From positions 1-44,553 of the forward strand of contig JALKBU010000370.1 of assembly GCA_023091735.1 (NCBI GenBank): DNA of 44,553 bases, read 5' to 3'. Source of the stretch: Trichomonas tenax (taxonomy: Eukaryota; Parabasalia; Trichomonadida; Trichomonadidae). Of this stretch, positions 29,941-40,453 are shown piece after piece. Below the pieces are notes generated by a model, which was given only the letters and a program-made list of their open reading frames with translations, was not told where the DNA came from and ran no database searches. The translations under genes were made by a program, and so were the position numbers. How positions within the stretch are numbered: position 1 is the stretch's first letter; the number at the start of each line of letters is the position of its first letter.

Positions 29941-30735
29941 TCATAGGCTAATAAATGGATATAGATACTGAAATCCAAAATATATTTTGGTGTTTCTAAC
30001 AATGCATGAAATGATGATATGTGTAAACAAATTATATTCTATTTGTTCTATAAATATATTGTTTTTGGCTTTATTGGAAATTGTCACACTCGAAATATTA
30101 ATTTCAATATCAGAGTATGAATTAATGAATTCATATACTAAGGATTGCAGTACAAATGGATTCTTATATTTATTATCTGCAATAATAATTTCATCAAAGG
30201 AGTGCTTATAGTTCAATACATACATCTTTCTGCAATATTATTAATGATATTCAATCTTATATTTTTGCCAATATTATTTGATGAACATGAAAGAAAAAGA
30301 GAATAATGGGCGTTTTTCTGTGATTCGATGTTAACTTCTTCAATAAAATAAAAGACACAGGATGAATAGACGGGAAGTTTATTTTGGAATAATTCGTCAA
30401 TCTTGAATAAACATAACCACAGTTGAGATTTATCAATATTCCTTTGCACATAAATGCACTTGACACGTTAAAATATTGAATTTGTGACATGTTTAAATAT
30501 GTATAAGATGACAACAAATAAGAATTGGCTTGTGTGCAATTATAATATAGCAATTGTGAAGCAGCAAAATGTGTCCCATTGTAACCAATTTTAGAAGGAC
30601 GATTATATGTTGTGCTTGAACGACAATGGGCAAAAAAAACATGAACTGATTTCTAAATTCATATCTTTTACTAGAATTGCTGAATCATTTAGATCAATGA
30701 ATTGTGAGTCGGCAATGCTTGGTGAATCGTTAAAT
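29941..30735 (-). pseudogene. Frameshifted beta-helix-type gene relic
   Basis: Minus-strand frames chain as SPSIADSQFIDLNDSAILV, ISSCFF, then CRSSTTYNRPSKIGYNGTHF, ASQLLYYNCTQANSYLLSSY, YFNVSSAF, FYFIEEVNIESQKNAHYSLF and IIADNKYKNPFVLQSLVYEF. Each join needs a frame change, one of them in a run of T near 30640. The Asn-X-Ser/Thr and Cys spacing is like other beta-helix surface families here. No start or anchor is preserved. Confidence 0.55.
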
Positions 30736-31128
30736 ATTTGTATCATTTCTTAAAGAAGAATTGACTTGTTATAAATATGGTGGCAGTTGACGGAACAATA
30801 TGATACTTTTTATTATGGCATTTGCCATATTGTCAAATTATTTGCAATCATTTTAACTCATTTCTATAATAGTTCTCTTAGTTGACTTTTCTTTCACAAT
30901 TTAATTTGATTTGTGATTTCCTCGATTTTTATGAAGATTTGGGATGAGTGTACAAATGCTAGAGGATGAAATTGATATAGTTACGCAGAATCTAATTTTG
31001 GAAATATGGAATTGATCGCTTAGAGAGGCATGATATTACAGTTTTTTATTTCCCCATCCATGAGAATTGTAAACATTCTCATGCTATTTTTGATTTGATT
31101 CAGACCATTGTTAAATTTTGACAAAAAA

Positions 31129-31194
31129 TGTCATGTAAATTTATTTTGACTATTCTTGTCATGTAAAAAATATTGTCGACAATTGACATGTAAA
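31129..31194. promoter_or_regulatory. Triple TG(A/T)CATGTAAA motif array
   Basis: TGTCATGTAAA at 31129-31139 and 31157-31167 and an exact TGACATGTAAA at 31184-31194 lie in 66 bases of intergenic DNA, about 300 bases before the gene at 31497. The palindrome TTGTCGACAA (31173-31182) sits between copies 2 and 3. This is the densest cluster of this motif in the window. Confidence 0.5.
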
Positions 31195-31496
31195 TTAATT
31201 TTGTCAGGCATTTCGTTTCAAGCTCAGATGTAGAGGAAGAGAATTAAAGATTTTATGAAATGAGTGTATGCATGTTCATGAAGCTATTCGTTCATAAAAA
31301 TTCATTATATCAAGCGCAAAATGACGATAATGAAGAAAATCGCACAAAAGGAGAAAATCCTCTGTCTTTTTCTTCGCAAGGAATATAAAAAACAAGAAAT
31401 GACCAAACTATTTAATCTATACATTTAGGATTTTACAATTTGTAAACTAACTGAATTTTGTTTTTTTTTTTTTTGTTTGTTTGTTTTTTAAATTAA

Positions 31497-32186
31497 ATGG
31501 AGAACTCTCAGCTTAAAGGCCTTTACTACCACGCGATCGCCCAGAAGCTTTCGGAGAATTACATATCGTACAAGAAGTTTAGGAGACCGATGGATGCCGA
31601 AGCGTACAGAATTGCAAATGAATACGCAATTGAGTACTTAGGCAACCATAGCATGGACATCACAGAGGAATTAGCGAAGGAAGAGTCAAATCAATACATA
31701 TTAGAACGCCATACACCAACATGGCTCGCAAGAAAACTGAAATTAGTTCCGAACGAGCCTTTATTCCCACAATTATTCCAAGCTTTAGGAAAAGATCAAC
31801 CAGAGACTGTTTCTAATACATTCTCTGACACAGAGGATCAGCAACAAGACGTTAGATCACGTGGCATTTATGAAAAGGGACTTCCGAAGATCCCTGATGA
31901 GGTAAAGGGAAAGCAAAATGGCCGTAGAAATCTTATGTCTGATGATGAGGATATGTTTACGGGAGTTATGAATACAACATATGTAGAAGAGAATAATAAA
32001 CCAGAAGCAGCAGAAAAACCACGTCGCTATAACCCAGTTTTTACTGCTCTCGATGATCAGGATCAGTTTTCTAACAAACCGAGCAGATTATATCAAGGAA
32101 AAGATAAGAATGCTAAGAAACTTGCACCTCCACCAAGGTACTTTAGATCCCATTCGAATATAGACACAGTCATTGATACTGAGTAA
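31497..32186 (+). CDS. Unknown protein with helical N terminus and disordered tail
   Basis: The protein has 229 residues. The first ~100 (QLKGLYYHAIAQKLSENYISYKKF, then MDAEAYRIANEYAIEYLG and WLARKLKLVPNEPLFPQLFQ) look folded and helical. The remainder is polar, rich in Asp, Glu, Lys and Pro, and ends in a basic PPPRYFRSHSN segment. There is no signal or membrane helix. I do not recognise a domain. The ATG follows a T15 run and GTTTGTTTG; no Inr is obvious. Codon usage is more GC-rich than the surroundings at the 5' end, consistent with a real gene. It converges with the LRR gene, 111 bases apart. Confidence 0.7.
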   Translation: MENSQLKGLYYHAIAQKLSENYISYKKFRRPMDAEAYRIANEYAIEYLGNHSMDITEELAKEESNQYILERHTPTWLARKLKLVPNEPLFPQLFQALGKDQPETVSNTFSDTEDQQQDVRSRGIYEKGLPKIPDEVKGKQNGRRNLMSDDEDMFTGVMNTTYVEENNKPEAAEKPRRYNPVFTALDDQDQFSNKPSRLYQGKDKNAKKLAPPPRYFRSHSNIDTVIDTE

Positions 32187-32297
32187 ATTTTATTTTATAT
32201 TTGTTATAATAAACAAAACCTTATATTTGCACACATTGCATCGGATCTGTAAATGTCTATTTCTAAAAGGCAAACAAAAATTTTTACAATATAAAAA

Positions 32298-34463
32298 TTA
32301 AATATTATTAATTATGGAATTATAGAGTGTGTCAATCCCAAACTCACTCTCCAGTGCATCCATATTTTGAATCACAGCTTGAACTTTCGGTTGAGTTATT
32401 TCAAATTCATTCAATTCATATGAAGTAACTTTTGTTTGTGAATTTGGACCCATTACTCCGATTTCTTTTCTGATTTCTTTGTGCTGTGAAATAAAGTCTG
32501 ATAATGGAACCAAATTGTCCATTTTTGTTGAATCATCTGTATTTTCATGCAGAAATCGTTTTCCTTTATTTGGCTTTGCGAAATTTTCATCTTTCGAATG
32601 TAAATTCGGTATACTTGCAGCTTTGATTTGTAATTTACGATATTCTTCGGCTTTTGATGATGAAAGCTTACCCCTTTCTATTAGATTTATTACATTTTCT
32701 TCTGGCCAAGCAAAATCAATTGGTGCTGTTCTTAAAATTAACTTCTCAAAGAAAGTTTGAAAATCATCTGGTGTGAATAAATCTTGATTGTTTATATTTA
32801 ATGATATAATTGTATTGTTTTTCATCAGCATATCAGAAATTTTTGGTAATATTGAATTGTCACAATCATTATTAGATAAATTTAGATTATTGATCGAATT
32901 GTTTTCTGATAATGATTCTAATATGATGGTTGTATCGTCTGAGTTCAGCTTTGCTTTGCTGAGACCTTTAATGATCAATGTCTTAAGATTCTTGAGATTA
33001 TTAATCGAAATTGAAAAATTACTAATAATTGAATTGTTGTTAATGAAACAGCCGCTCATGTCTAAGTACATTAAGTTTTCTGATGATTCGAGAAATTCTA
33101 ATAATCTTAAATCGATTTTGTTAGATTTCCATATTAACTTCTTAAGATTTGGAGAAGCAATTGTGTCTCTGCTATCAAAGAAGTTATTCCAAGATATTTC
33201 TGACAAACTAGCATTTGAAACATCAATTGATGCAACTGAATTTGCAAGAATGAAAAATCGAATTAAATTATCATTTTCGAACTCGATTGATTGTGCAGTT
33301 ATAGTTTTAAGCGTTTTTGGTAATGATAGAGAATCGTTTATAGGTTTTGTTGCTAAATTTCCTGAAATATCGATGAATTTTAAGTTTTTTCCTGCATACA
33401 GCTCCATAAAGCTTAATACATGGCATATCTCTAAACCGCATTCTTTAATAGATAGATTTTTGATGCTTTTTGTCGCTTGAAATAAAAATGCTAAATTGAT
33501 TTCTTGCATTTTGTCTAATGCGAGTGTAGTAATGTTGTTTAATTCTTTAAGTTGTGCGAAATTATTTATAAAATTAGGTGCAAATGATTTTGCTAATGAA
33601 CTATCAAAATTCAATTTAATGATGTTGAGTTTAGCTATTAATCTTGAAAGTTTTGGTAAATTTACCTCTTTGGACGATATTGTAACTAATTGAATTTCAT
33701 GAACGCACGTTTCTAATGATTGTATTTCTAAATCAATTATTCCTGTGAAAATATCTGCTGAAATGTTGTTAAATCGTAGTGTTTCGATATTTTTGTTTGT
33801 ATTTATTATATCGAAGAGTTCTTGAGATGTTAAACATTGACTTTGTAAATCAAGTGAAATTGATTTGATTTTAGGTTCAATATCAATGGACTTAAGTAAA
33901 TACTTTACGTAATTTTCCTTTTCATTGAGAATACTCGTTGATATTTGTTTATTTATTGATAAACAAAATTGTCGAATTGATTTGCAAACGTCAACATCCA
34001 TGTTTATGTTATTGACGAAGCACACTACTCTAAATCTGTCATATGCTGATAGATAATTTCGATTTATATCTGAAACTTGAAGAAACGAAATTTGCATTTC
34101 AGGCATTTCTTGTGGTAATAGTATATTTACTAGATGCGTTATAAGTAACTGCGCAAATGCAATGATAATATCTGATTGTATTTGAATTTCATTATCATTA
34201 AACGTTAATATCAAACATTCTGGATTAAATGATTCTATTTTTGTTAAATTAAAGTATGTATTACAATATGATTGCAAGTAAGATTGTGATAACATTCTCT
34301 GATCGAATAAATAAAAATGACTTTCATTTGCATAAATTATTTTGTACGAAGAAGTTATGTTTTGAGGGTTCGAAATAGATGCGATGGAACACAGAAATGG
34401 CGAATTTGTTGTTCTATCGATACTTGCGCCTATCAATTCAAGGCACTCATTATCAATACACAT
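32298..34463 (-). CDS. CARMIL-like leucine-rich-repeat protein
   Basis: The protein has 721 residues. Residues 1-115 (YANESHFYLFDQR, then LTKIESFNPECLILTFNDN and a helix) suit the small PH-like module that precedes the LRRs in CARMIL proteins. From about 200 to 560 run LRRs of the ribonuclease-inhibitor kind with LxxLxLxxN/C units: IKNLSIKECGLEICHVLSFM, LKFIDISGNL, LMYLDMSGCFINNNSI and INNLNLSNNDC. The last 150 residues are polar and basic. CARMIL proteins regulate actin capping at the membrane; the CARMIL link is inferred from domain order, not from a capping-protein motif. No transmembrane helix. TCATTATTTT, Inr-like, starts about 26 bases before the ATG. Very AT-rich codons. Confidence 0.65.
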   Translation of the reverse strand: MCIDNECLELIGASIDRTTNSPFLCSIASISNPQNITSSYKIIYANESHFYLFDQRMLSQSYLQSYCNTYFNLTKIESFNPECLILTFNDNEIQIQSDIIIAFAQLLITHLVNILLPQEMPEMQISFLQVSDINRNYLSAYDRFRVVCFVNNINMDVDVCKSIRQFCLSINKQISTSILNEKENYVKYLLKSIDIEPKIKSISLDLQSQCLTSQELFDIINTNKNIETLRFNNISADIFTGIIDLEIQSLETCVHEIQLVTISSKEVNLPKLSRLIAKLNIIKLNFDSSLAKSFAPNFINNFAQLKELNNITTLALDKMQEINLAFLFQATKSIKNLSIKECGLEICHVLSFMELYAGKNLKFIDISGNLATKPINDSLSLPKTLKTITAQSIEFENDNLIRFFILANSVASIDVSNASLSEISWNNFFDSRDTIASPNLKKLIWKSNKIDLRLLEFLESSENLMYLDMSGCFINNNSIISNFSISINNLKNLKTLIIKGLSKAKLNSDDTTIILESLSENNSINNLNLSNNDCDNSILPKISDMLMKNNTIISLNINNQDLFTPDDFQTFFEKLILRTAPIDFAWPEENVINLIERGKLSSSKAEEYRKLQIKAASIPNLHSKDENFAKPNKGKRFLHENTDDSTKMDNLVPLSDFISQHKEIRKEIGVMGPNSQTKVTSYELNEFEITQPKVQAVIQNMDALESEFGIDTLYNSIINNI

Positions 34464-35072
34464 ATCAATTCAACATATATAAAATAATGAATTATCAAAT
34501 CCTTTAAAAGTCTGAGTTGAGATATATATGTTATTGAATATCAATCTAATCCAACCTGTGCAAAAAAAATTATCTAGATTGATCGTTTCAGTCAAAAACA
34601 ATCAATAAATCGTGTTTTAAATCCAAAAATTATTGAATTGGCTGATTTGTTATTGGATTTTAGATTTTATGCAAAAATTAAATGAAAAATATAAGTTCTA
34701 TATAATAGAATCTTTTATAGACATATTGGATATTTTGGTAGAACTTAAAATATGGGGGCCTACATATGAAGTAGGTACCAAATTATGAGTTATTTTTGAA
34801 ATTTACAAAAATTTTTTCGCTATAACTGAGATTAAGACATAAACGTTGATTCTCCTGTAGGTTCTGTAGAGTTACTGTTTCTCTATACAAATGCAGCGAA
34901 ATAACTGTTGATTGTATATACATTTCGGGTTGTCATCACGATTCTTTCCAACCAAGAGCAACCATAAAAATTTTCCATCACTAATTTTCGCAAAAATAGA
35001 ATATCCATAAATCATTTAATTTGATTAAAAAGAAAAACGATGTTATAGTTATTTTATGAAAAAGAAAAAATT
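34464..35072. other. Intergenic region
   Basis: AT-rich spacer without a supported gene. CCTAC-ATATGAA-GTAGG near 34759-34775 is a weak hairpin. Nothing else stands out before the tRNA. Confidence 0.45.
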
Positions 35073-35144
35073 TGGGTGAATCGTGAATCGAACACGGATC
35101 TATTGAGCCACAATCAACAATACTAACCATTATACCATTCACCC
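35073..35144 (-). tRNA. tRNA-His (GTG)
   Basis: On the minus strand GGGTGAA pairs fully with TTCACCC, followed by A73. The anticodon arm is GTTGA-TTGTGGC-TCAAT with GTG at 34-36. The T arm has loop TTCGATT and one mismatch at the base of its stem (C49-A65). As usual in eukaryotes G-1 is not needed in the gene (a T precedes). T6 shortly after the 3' end is the Pol III terminator. A box and B box (GTGTTCGATTC) are good. No intron. Confidence 0.9.
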
Positions 35145-35348
35145 AATTACAATTAAATCAAATTATTCTAACCTATAACAATGAGCGGTTCAATAAAATC
35201 AAAAAAAAAAAACACTCAGTAAACTAAAGCAAGACAAATGTCTTCAAATTGATCGAAATTACATTTTTGATATAATTGTAAATATATCAAAAATTGAAAA
35301 CGTTACACGAGTTTTGAGATTTGTCAGCAGTTCTGTTATAATTTTTTA

Positions 35349-35358
35349 TCATTTTCCA
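35349..35358 (+). promoter_or_regulatory. Initiator of the C2-like pseudogene
   Basis: TCATTTTCCA followed by AA and ATG at 35361 is a near-perfect trichomonad Inr. It is intact although the gene behind it is broken. Confidence 0.65.
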
Positions 35359-35360
35359 AA

Positions 35361-35800
35361 ATGCACAACAGTTACATCGAACGTGAGTACAACAAACTTC
35401 TGTGCAGTTATCGCGTGTATGTAAGGATCGATGACTTCTCGACTGGCAACTTTAAGCTTTCTAAAAATTCTAAACTTATTGCTTGCATAGGCCATAGGCC
35501 CAACTTTAAGCCATATAAGTACAAGTTCCACGTGAACTCTAAGAATATAGATAAGACATTGAGAATTCGTCTTTTGTTGTTGTTCTATATAAGAAAAAGC
35601 ATTTTGCGAGTAACAAGGAGAATGGTGAGATAGAACTCAGGGCTTCTGCGTTTGAGCCAAATACTGTGGTCACAGAGGAATTTACTCTTGCGAGCCCCAA
35701 TTCTAACGCCATCCCAGCTAAGGTTACTCTATCTGTCCATGTCTCAGAGAACGGCGCGAGAGAGTTCAAAGCGCCGAAGACAGGAATGCTTTTTGCTGTG
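35361..35800 (+). pseudogene. Truncated C2-like (NT-C2/EEIG1-EHBP1 type) gene
   Basis: ATG at 35361 opens MHNSYIEREYNKLLCSYRVY, then VRIDDFSTGNFKLSKNSKL. The frame shifts near 35560-35590 and continues as NGEIELRASAFEPNTVV, TEEFTLASPNSNAIPAKVTL and SVHVSENGAREFKAPK. Alternation of strands and the LSVHVSENGAREF pattern suit the N-terminal C2 domain of EEIG1/EHBP1-like proteins, which bind membranes. The rest of the gene is absent: after about 35780-35800 the sequence becomes the antisense of a galactokinase gene. From 35640 on, base composition is clearly more GC-rich than before. Family call moderate. Confidence 0.6.
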
Positions 35801-36793
35801 ATTCATCGCGACCTGTCTCGACGAACGAGTCGAATGCCTCGCATGAGCACTTGTAGAGGTCGCGGCATGATGCGTGTGACTCCTTCATCAGATCGCCCCA
35901 CTGTTCGAGAGATGCACCGTCCATCTTGAGGACGCGGTGTGCCTCGCCGACGACGTGGACTGCTCTGTCTCTGATGACGAGCTTTCCTTCGCGCTCTGGG
36001 AGCTTCTTCGCGGCATCCATAGCGCCATCCCAACCGAGCTTAGAGACGACGTCGTCTTAGCACCGCTCATCATGAGCTCTGCTGCGCGGCGGACTTCCTC
36101 GAAGCGTCGGTTGTAGCAGCCGTCTGCTGTTGCGAGCTTAGCTGCTGCGACACCTGAACGCACGACGACAAAGTGTGCAGGCGGAAGCTTGACTGGCTTC
36201 GCTGCGATCTTCGGGACGAATGAGATGACGCATGCGTGATCTTTCTGGCCGAGGATTGAGATCGCCTGGTCCATGATGCCGACGTGATGCTCTGCTTCGA
36301 CGCACTTCTCGACGAGTTCGCCTTTGTCAGCACTGCCGCCGGTCATGAGGTCGAGGCCTGTCGCGACAACGCAAAGGAGTGCAGCAGACGATGAGAGTCC
36401 TGACGCTAGCGGGACGGAGTCCCAGATGAGGACATCGAGGCCCTTTACTTCGCGGTGGAATGACTCAAAGAATGTCTTGACCGCAGATTAGACGAATTGA
36501 ACCCAGCCTTCACCTTCAAGCTTAGTTGTGTGGAGATTGACGTCGGAGCCTCTCAAGTTGCTGTCGACGTTGCGTATTCTGAGGACGCCGCTCTCGTTCG
36601 ATGAGAGAAGTGCTGTCGTGAATTTGCCTTCGAGTGCCATTGGGAATATGCTGAAACCGCAGTAGTCGATGTGCTCGCCGATGAGGTTGGCACGACCTGG
36701 TGCACGGCCAGCGAAATGTGGCTCGACACCGAATTCCTTCTCGAAGATGGGGACCATTTGCTTGACAATAGAATCTTCTGCGCTGAATGACAT
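35766..36793 (-). pseudogene. Galactokinase (GHMP kinase), broken and 3'-truncated
   Basis: ATG at 36793 leads to [20 protein letters not shown], the galactokinase signature. The GHMP ATP loop is PLASGLSSSAALL, followed by HHVGIMDQAISILGQKDHA and, after a frame change near 36055, RAVHVVGEAHRVLK and LMKESHASCRDLYKCS. All are galactokinase landmarks in the right order. Lesions: TAA at 36488-36490, one frameshift, and loss of the C-terminal glycine-rich segment (GSRMTGGGFGG type), replaced by an unrelated tail ending at 35766. Galactokinase phosphorylates galactose in the Leloir pathway. The region is much more GC-rich than its neighbours, suggesting a once highly expressed or transferred gene. 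An intact Inr lies upstream. Confidence 0.85.
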
Positions 36794-36802
36794 ATCAGGA
36801 AA

Positions 36803-36814
36803 GATGAGAAATGA
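36803..36814 (-). promoter_or_regulatory. Initiator of the galactokinase pseudogene
   Basis: On the minus strand TCATTTCTCATC matches the Inr consensus TCAYTWYTCA at all positions. It ends nine bases before the ATG at 36793, which sets the start there rather than at the upstream in-frame ATG at 36823. Confidence 0.7.
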
Positions 36815-36823
36815 ACAACACAT

Positions 36824-38264
36824 TCAGATCACAAACTTTTGCCCTCTCAATTTTCTGAAGAAATAACAGCTCCCACAAACATCGAGATTCCTCAGAGCAC
36901 ACTGCCTCTCGCTCCTAGACACTTCCTCTTCTTTCTTTGAAAGACCTTTTTTTCTCAGAACAAATTGAAGAAACCCATAAAGTCGAGCACAGAAAACTCG
37001 ATGAGGATTTCCATTTCCTTCCATTTCAAGAATAATCAGATCTAAAGAAATAGAGTATTTTTAATTAAACATCTTTAATTTCTCAAAATTCCGTCTTTTT
37101 TGTAGTTTTATTCGCTATTAGTACTACATCACCCTTTTTCTATGCATTTTGTATTATTTAGTCTGCATGGAATTCGTTTAGGTCCTAGTTATTAAACAAA
37201 TAAGAAAATTAATGTTGTTATTGGTTTTTAACAATTTGTACTTAAGATTTAGACTAGCCTATCAAACTATCTAATGTTTTTATCCTCTGTTAAGCCGTTT
37301 GATCGAATGCCAGCAATTACTTAAATTTCGTTTCAAAAGCGATTCATTCTCAACTATTGCTTCATATAAATGTTCTCATTAAAGAATGTTAAAATATTAT
37401 TGCAAGGTTCGACATCGTTTCTGTGTGAATAACGCAGTTATTTGATAAACAAAAATTCAAAACTTTCTTAAAAAATGAAATAAAAATAATCGGTTGATTT
37501 TAGAATAAAACAAATATTACAATATTTTATTGGAGATTGCTAATCTTCAATTTTAATGATTAAAAGCCGTTTAAAAATTGAGAAGCGGACTTTTTCTCAA
37601 AAATCGATTTTATCATAATTATATTTTGTCATTTGGTTCTATTTTTCTATAAATAAATATTGAATTGATTATGATTTTCAGAGAATAAAAAGCGGACTTA
37701 AATCGGAAATTTGATTCTGTGATTTCAATTGAGTTGATTTTTTCTGTAAAAATAAAATCATTATTTTGCCACATCAAACCTTTATTATTTTATTTCAAAA
37801 CATTATATTCCAATATTAAGCAAGCAATATCAATCAAAAATCCAAAAATTTATTCAAGTTTTTTTATGTTTTTGATTTTCGATTTCACATTCATAATCAT
37901 TATCCATTTTTATCTATTTCAAATTATATTACAGCAAAAATATGTAATAGATTTATAATTATTTTCTATATTAGATCGAATTTATTTTGGCATTTTAAAA
38001 TTGTCAATGGAATATGTTGATTTTAACTTGCTTTTTAATGTTTCTTGTTACACCAGATCAACATTTTTGGTCCTAAATACTTTTCATCACTTTGAGACAT
38101 TTGAGTAGTCAAAGCCGACACTCTAGAAAATAATTATTAATAATTGATGTGAATAACAAAAATTATAATAACAATATTATTCTTGACAATTGCTTTCAAT
38201 AATTTATGATGACAACTTTCTTTGCTTTGATAGCATAACGGCTTTGATTATAAAAACCAAAAAT
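36824..38264. other. Long intergenic region
   Basis: A minus-strand ATG frame at 36824-37024 (66 residues, Arg/Cys-rich) directly behind the galactokinase promoter has no recognisable content. AAGCGGACTT recurs at about 37583 and 37690. Otherwise strongly AT-rich; no gene supported. Confidence 0.45.
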
Positions 38265-39773
38265 ATGTTTGCTATCTTCTGCGGATTTGCTATATCAGCA
38301 AACATGGCTGTGTTTGCTCCAACAAACCCCAAAGCCTGCTTTGATATCAAATACGTCTCTTCAGCAACAAGCACTGGCACAATATCTAACGATCAAGGCC
38401 ACTATGTTTCCAGCGAGGTGCAGCTCGTGAAATGGTCAGATAGCAATGTTTCCACACAGAACGATGTTGAAGTTAGATTCTTCGAATCTCTTTACTCTGA
38501 CTTATTGGTGATCAATTTCAACATCACAAACAACGGCTACTTCCTTAAGAAAGTTGATCTTGGTGTTTTCGCTGACTCTGCTTCTCAAGATACGACTCTG
38601 CGATTAAAATTCGAGCTGATGGCAGAGGCCTCGAAATTAGGCAGGGCACCAAGTATATCTACTACACAATCCTTACATGTACCGAAGGAACATTCCCTCC
38701 CGTTGACAACCTTTTCCTTGCAAATATGGAAGGAAAAGAATCGATGAATCCTTTGGAATTTCCATTCTTTGCCAATGGCAGTGAAACAAAGACAGCAGGT
38801 GACTCTGTTTTTGCCTTCTCATGGATGGATAAAGAAATTCTGCCAGAAGAATCAATCCTTTTAGATTTCATGTTGAAAGTTTCTAGCAACTCAAATACAC
38901 CTCCAAGAGTTGTTGATGAGACTGTCAGGAAGGAATACTACAATGAAAATGAAGAAGCTGACATCAAGTTCACGGTGAGTGACTCAGAAAGTTTCGAAAA
39001 CATTGTCATTAAAATCCTTTACTCAGATGGTGTTCAAGACTCTGACTCATTCACAACAACATCCTCTGTGAAATCCAAAACATTCACACGCACAGTTAAT
39101 GTTGGCAAACGACCTGTTTTCAATTACACAATTTATGGGTGTGGACAGGCTCAAAGTAATTCCAATGCTATCTTTGGAAAGTTCATTGTTGCACGGCCCC
39201 CAACTCTCACCATAACACAGGCTCCAAAGGATAAATATTACCATAAACAGGCAATCGATATTAAGGCGGAAGCTGGAGAGACTGCTGTGAAAATCAAATA
39301 TCAGTTCGATAATGGAAGAATCCATGAAGCTTCAAGCCTTCAATCCTTCAGCATTCCTTTCTCTGATCCAATCAAGCCAGGAAAGGAGCACAAGCTCACA
39401 ATCTTTGCCGTAAAAAAGCATGGATTGAAATCAGAGTTGAAGGTTTTCAACATCAATTACTTAAATGAAGAAGCTCCACCAGAACCCACAGAAGTTTCAC
39501 CACTGCCAACAAAAGAGCCAGCAAAGCCTACAGAAGAATCAAAGCCAAACTCTCCTTCAGGAGGTGATGTCAACAAAGAGGAATCTGGTGCACTGAAGTG
39601 AGGAGGCAAACAAGAAGAAATATATGATCATTGGTATAGCAGCTGGTTGCGGTGCTCTTGTTGTCATTGTTATCAGCGTTGTTGTCGTTCTTTTGCTTCG
39701 CAAGAAGGATACAGAACCATACAAAGACTTCGAGGACAATGAGACTCCAGTTGCTGAAACAGCTACAGAATAA
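38265..39773 (+). pseudogene. Type I membrane glycoprotein-like gene with two frameshifts
   Basis: ATG at 38265 starts MFAIFCGFAISANMAVFAPT, a short signal-peptide-like stretch. The ectodomain continues for about 110 residues. Near 38594 the frame shifts and then stays open for about 330 residues (GRGLEIRQGTKYIYYTILTC, later RPPTLTITQAPKDKYYHKQA, Ig/bap-like strands), followed by a Pro/Thr/Glu stalk (EEAPPEPTEVSPLPTKEPAK). TGA ends this frame at 39599-39601. In the original frame directly after it lies KKKYMIIGIAAGCGALVVIV, a transmembrane helix, then a short tail ending TPVAETATE, stop at 39773. Layout is that of a surface protein; family unknown. Two shifts that restore the frame could be read errors. 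Confidence 0.6.
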
Positions 39774-40453
39774 GGTGCTATCCGGTAAATTTACTAAATT
39801 TATGAATAAACAAAAGTTGCGGTATATAAATTTTCTTAAATATCGATCATCAAAATTATATTTTGATAAATTGGCTTAGTAGCAAAAAGAATCAATTTAA
39901 TTTGAGCTGTTAATTATAAATTTATAACAGTTCAGTTACAATTTCGAAATATGATATTGAATTATTTAAATCATCATTTTTCCATGTAAGAAGTAAACTT
40001 TTTTCTGTCAATGAAATAGAGTTGAATGTTTGCATATCTTATAAGAATAAAAATCATTTTATTTGAAATGATTTTCCATATTAATGCTTTTAAGCTTAGC
40101 TAATATATTTATGATCTTATATACAGATGACAAAAGAGCATTACATAAAGGATGAGGATGGAATAATCGATATTTATGAAAATGGATATATATATTAACA
40201 TGAACTGTCTAAAAAGAAAAGGAAACATGATTAAAGCTGTTGTTTGGAGTATAAATCTGCTTCGCTAGAGGCTGAACTCCTTTTAGAAATAAAAATGCCA
40301 TGTAACACAAAATTTTGCCATATAAATTGTAAAATTTGTCATGATAATTTTTATAAATGTCTTTTTGAATTGATTTTATGCGCCATTGGTTCTACATCAA
40401 TAATCATTCCCAAAAACACCGAAAAAGTCCGACTTCAACAGTCGAAATTTAAA
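39774..40453. other. Intergenic region with a gene-tail relic
   Basis: A 23-residue plus-strand frame at 40127-40198 (MTKEHYIKDEDGIIDIYENG...) is followed in frame, past its TAA, by HELSKKKRKHD and a stop at about 40233. This looks like the tail of a lost gene. GAGCTGTTA/TAACAGTTC near 39904-39933 is a hairpin with one G-T pair and may act in 3'-end formation of the upstream gene. The open frame leading into the kinase from 40244 starts with TTG and is not taken as coding. Confidence 0.4.

Noticed and set aside
32479..33693. Plus-strand open frames antisense to the LRR gene
   Set aside because: They are shadows of the AT-rich LRR coding sequence; the minus frame has clear LRR periodicity.
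35803..36333. Arg/Ser-rich frames on both strands in the GC-rich block
   Set aside because: They are out-of-frame shadows of galactokinase codons.
40244..40453. 70-codon upstream extension of the kinase
   Set aside because: It starts with TTG, not ATG, and has no kinase features.
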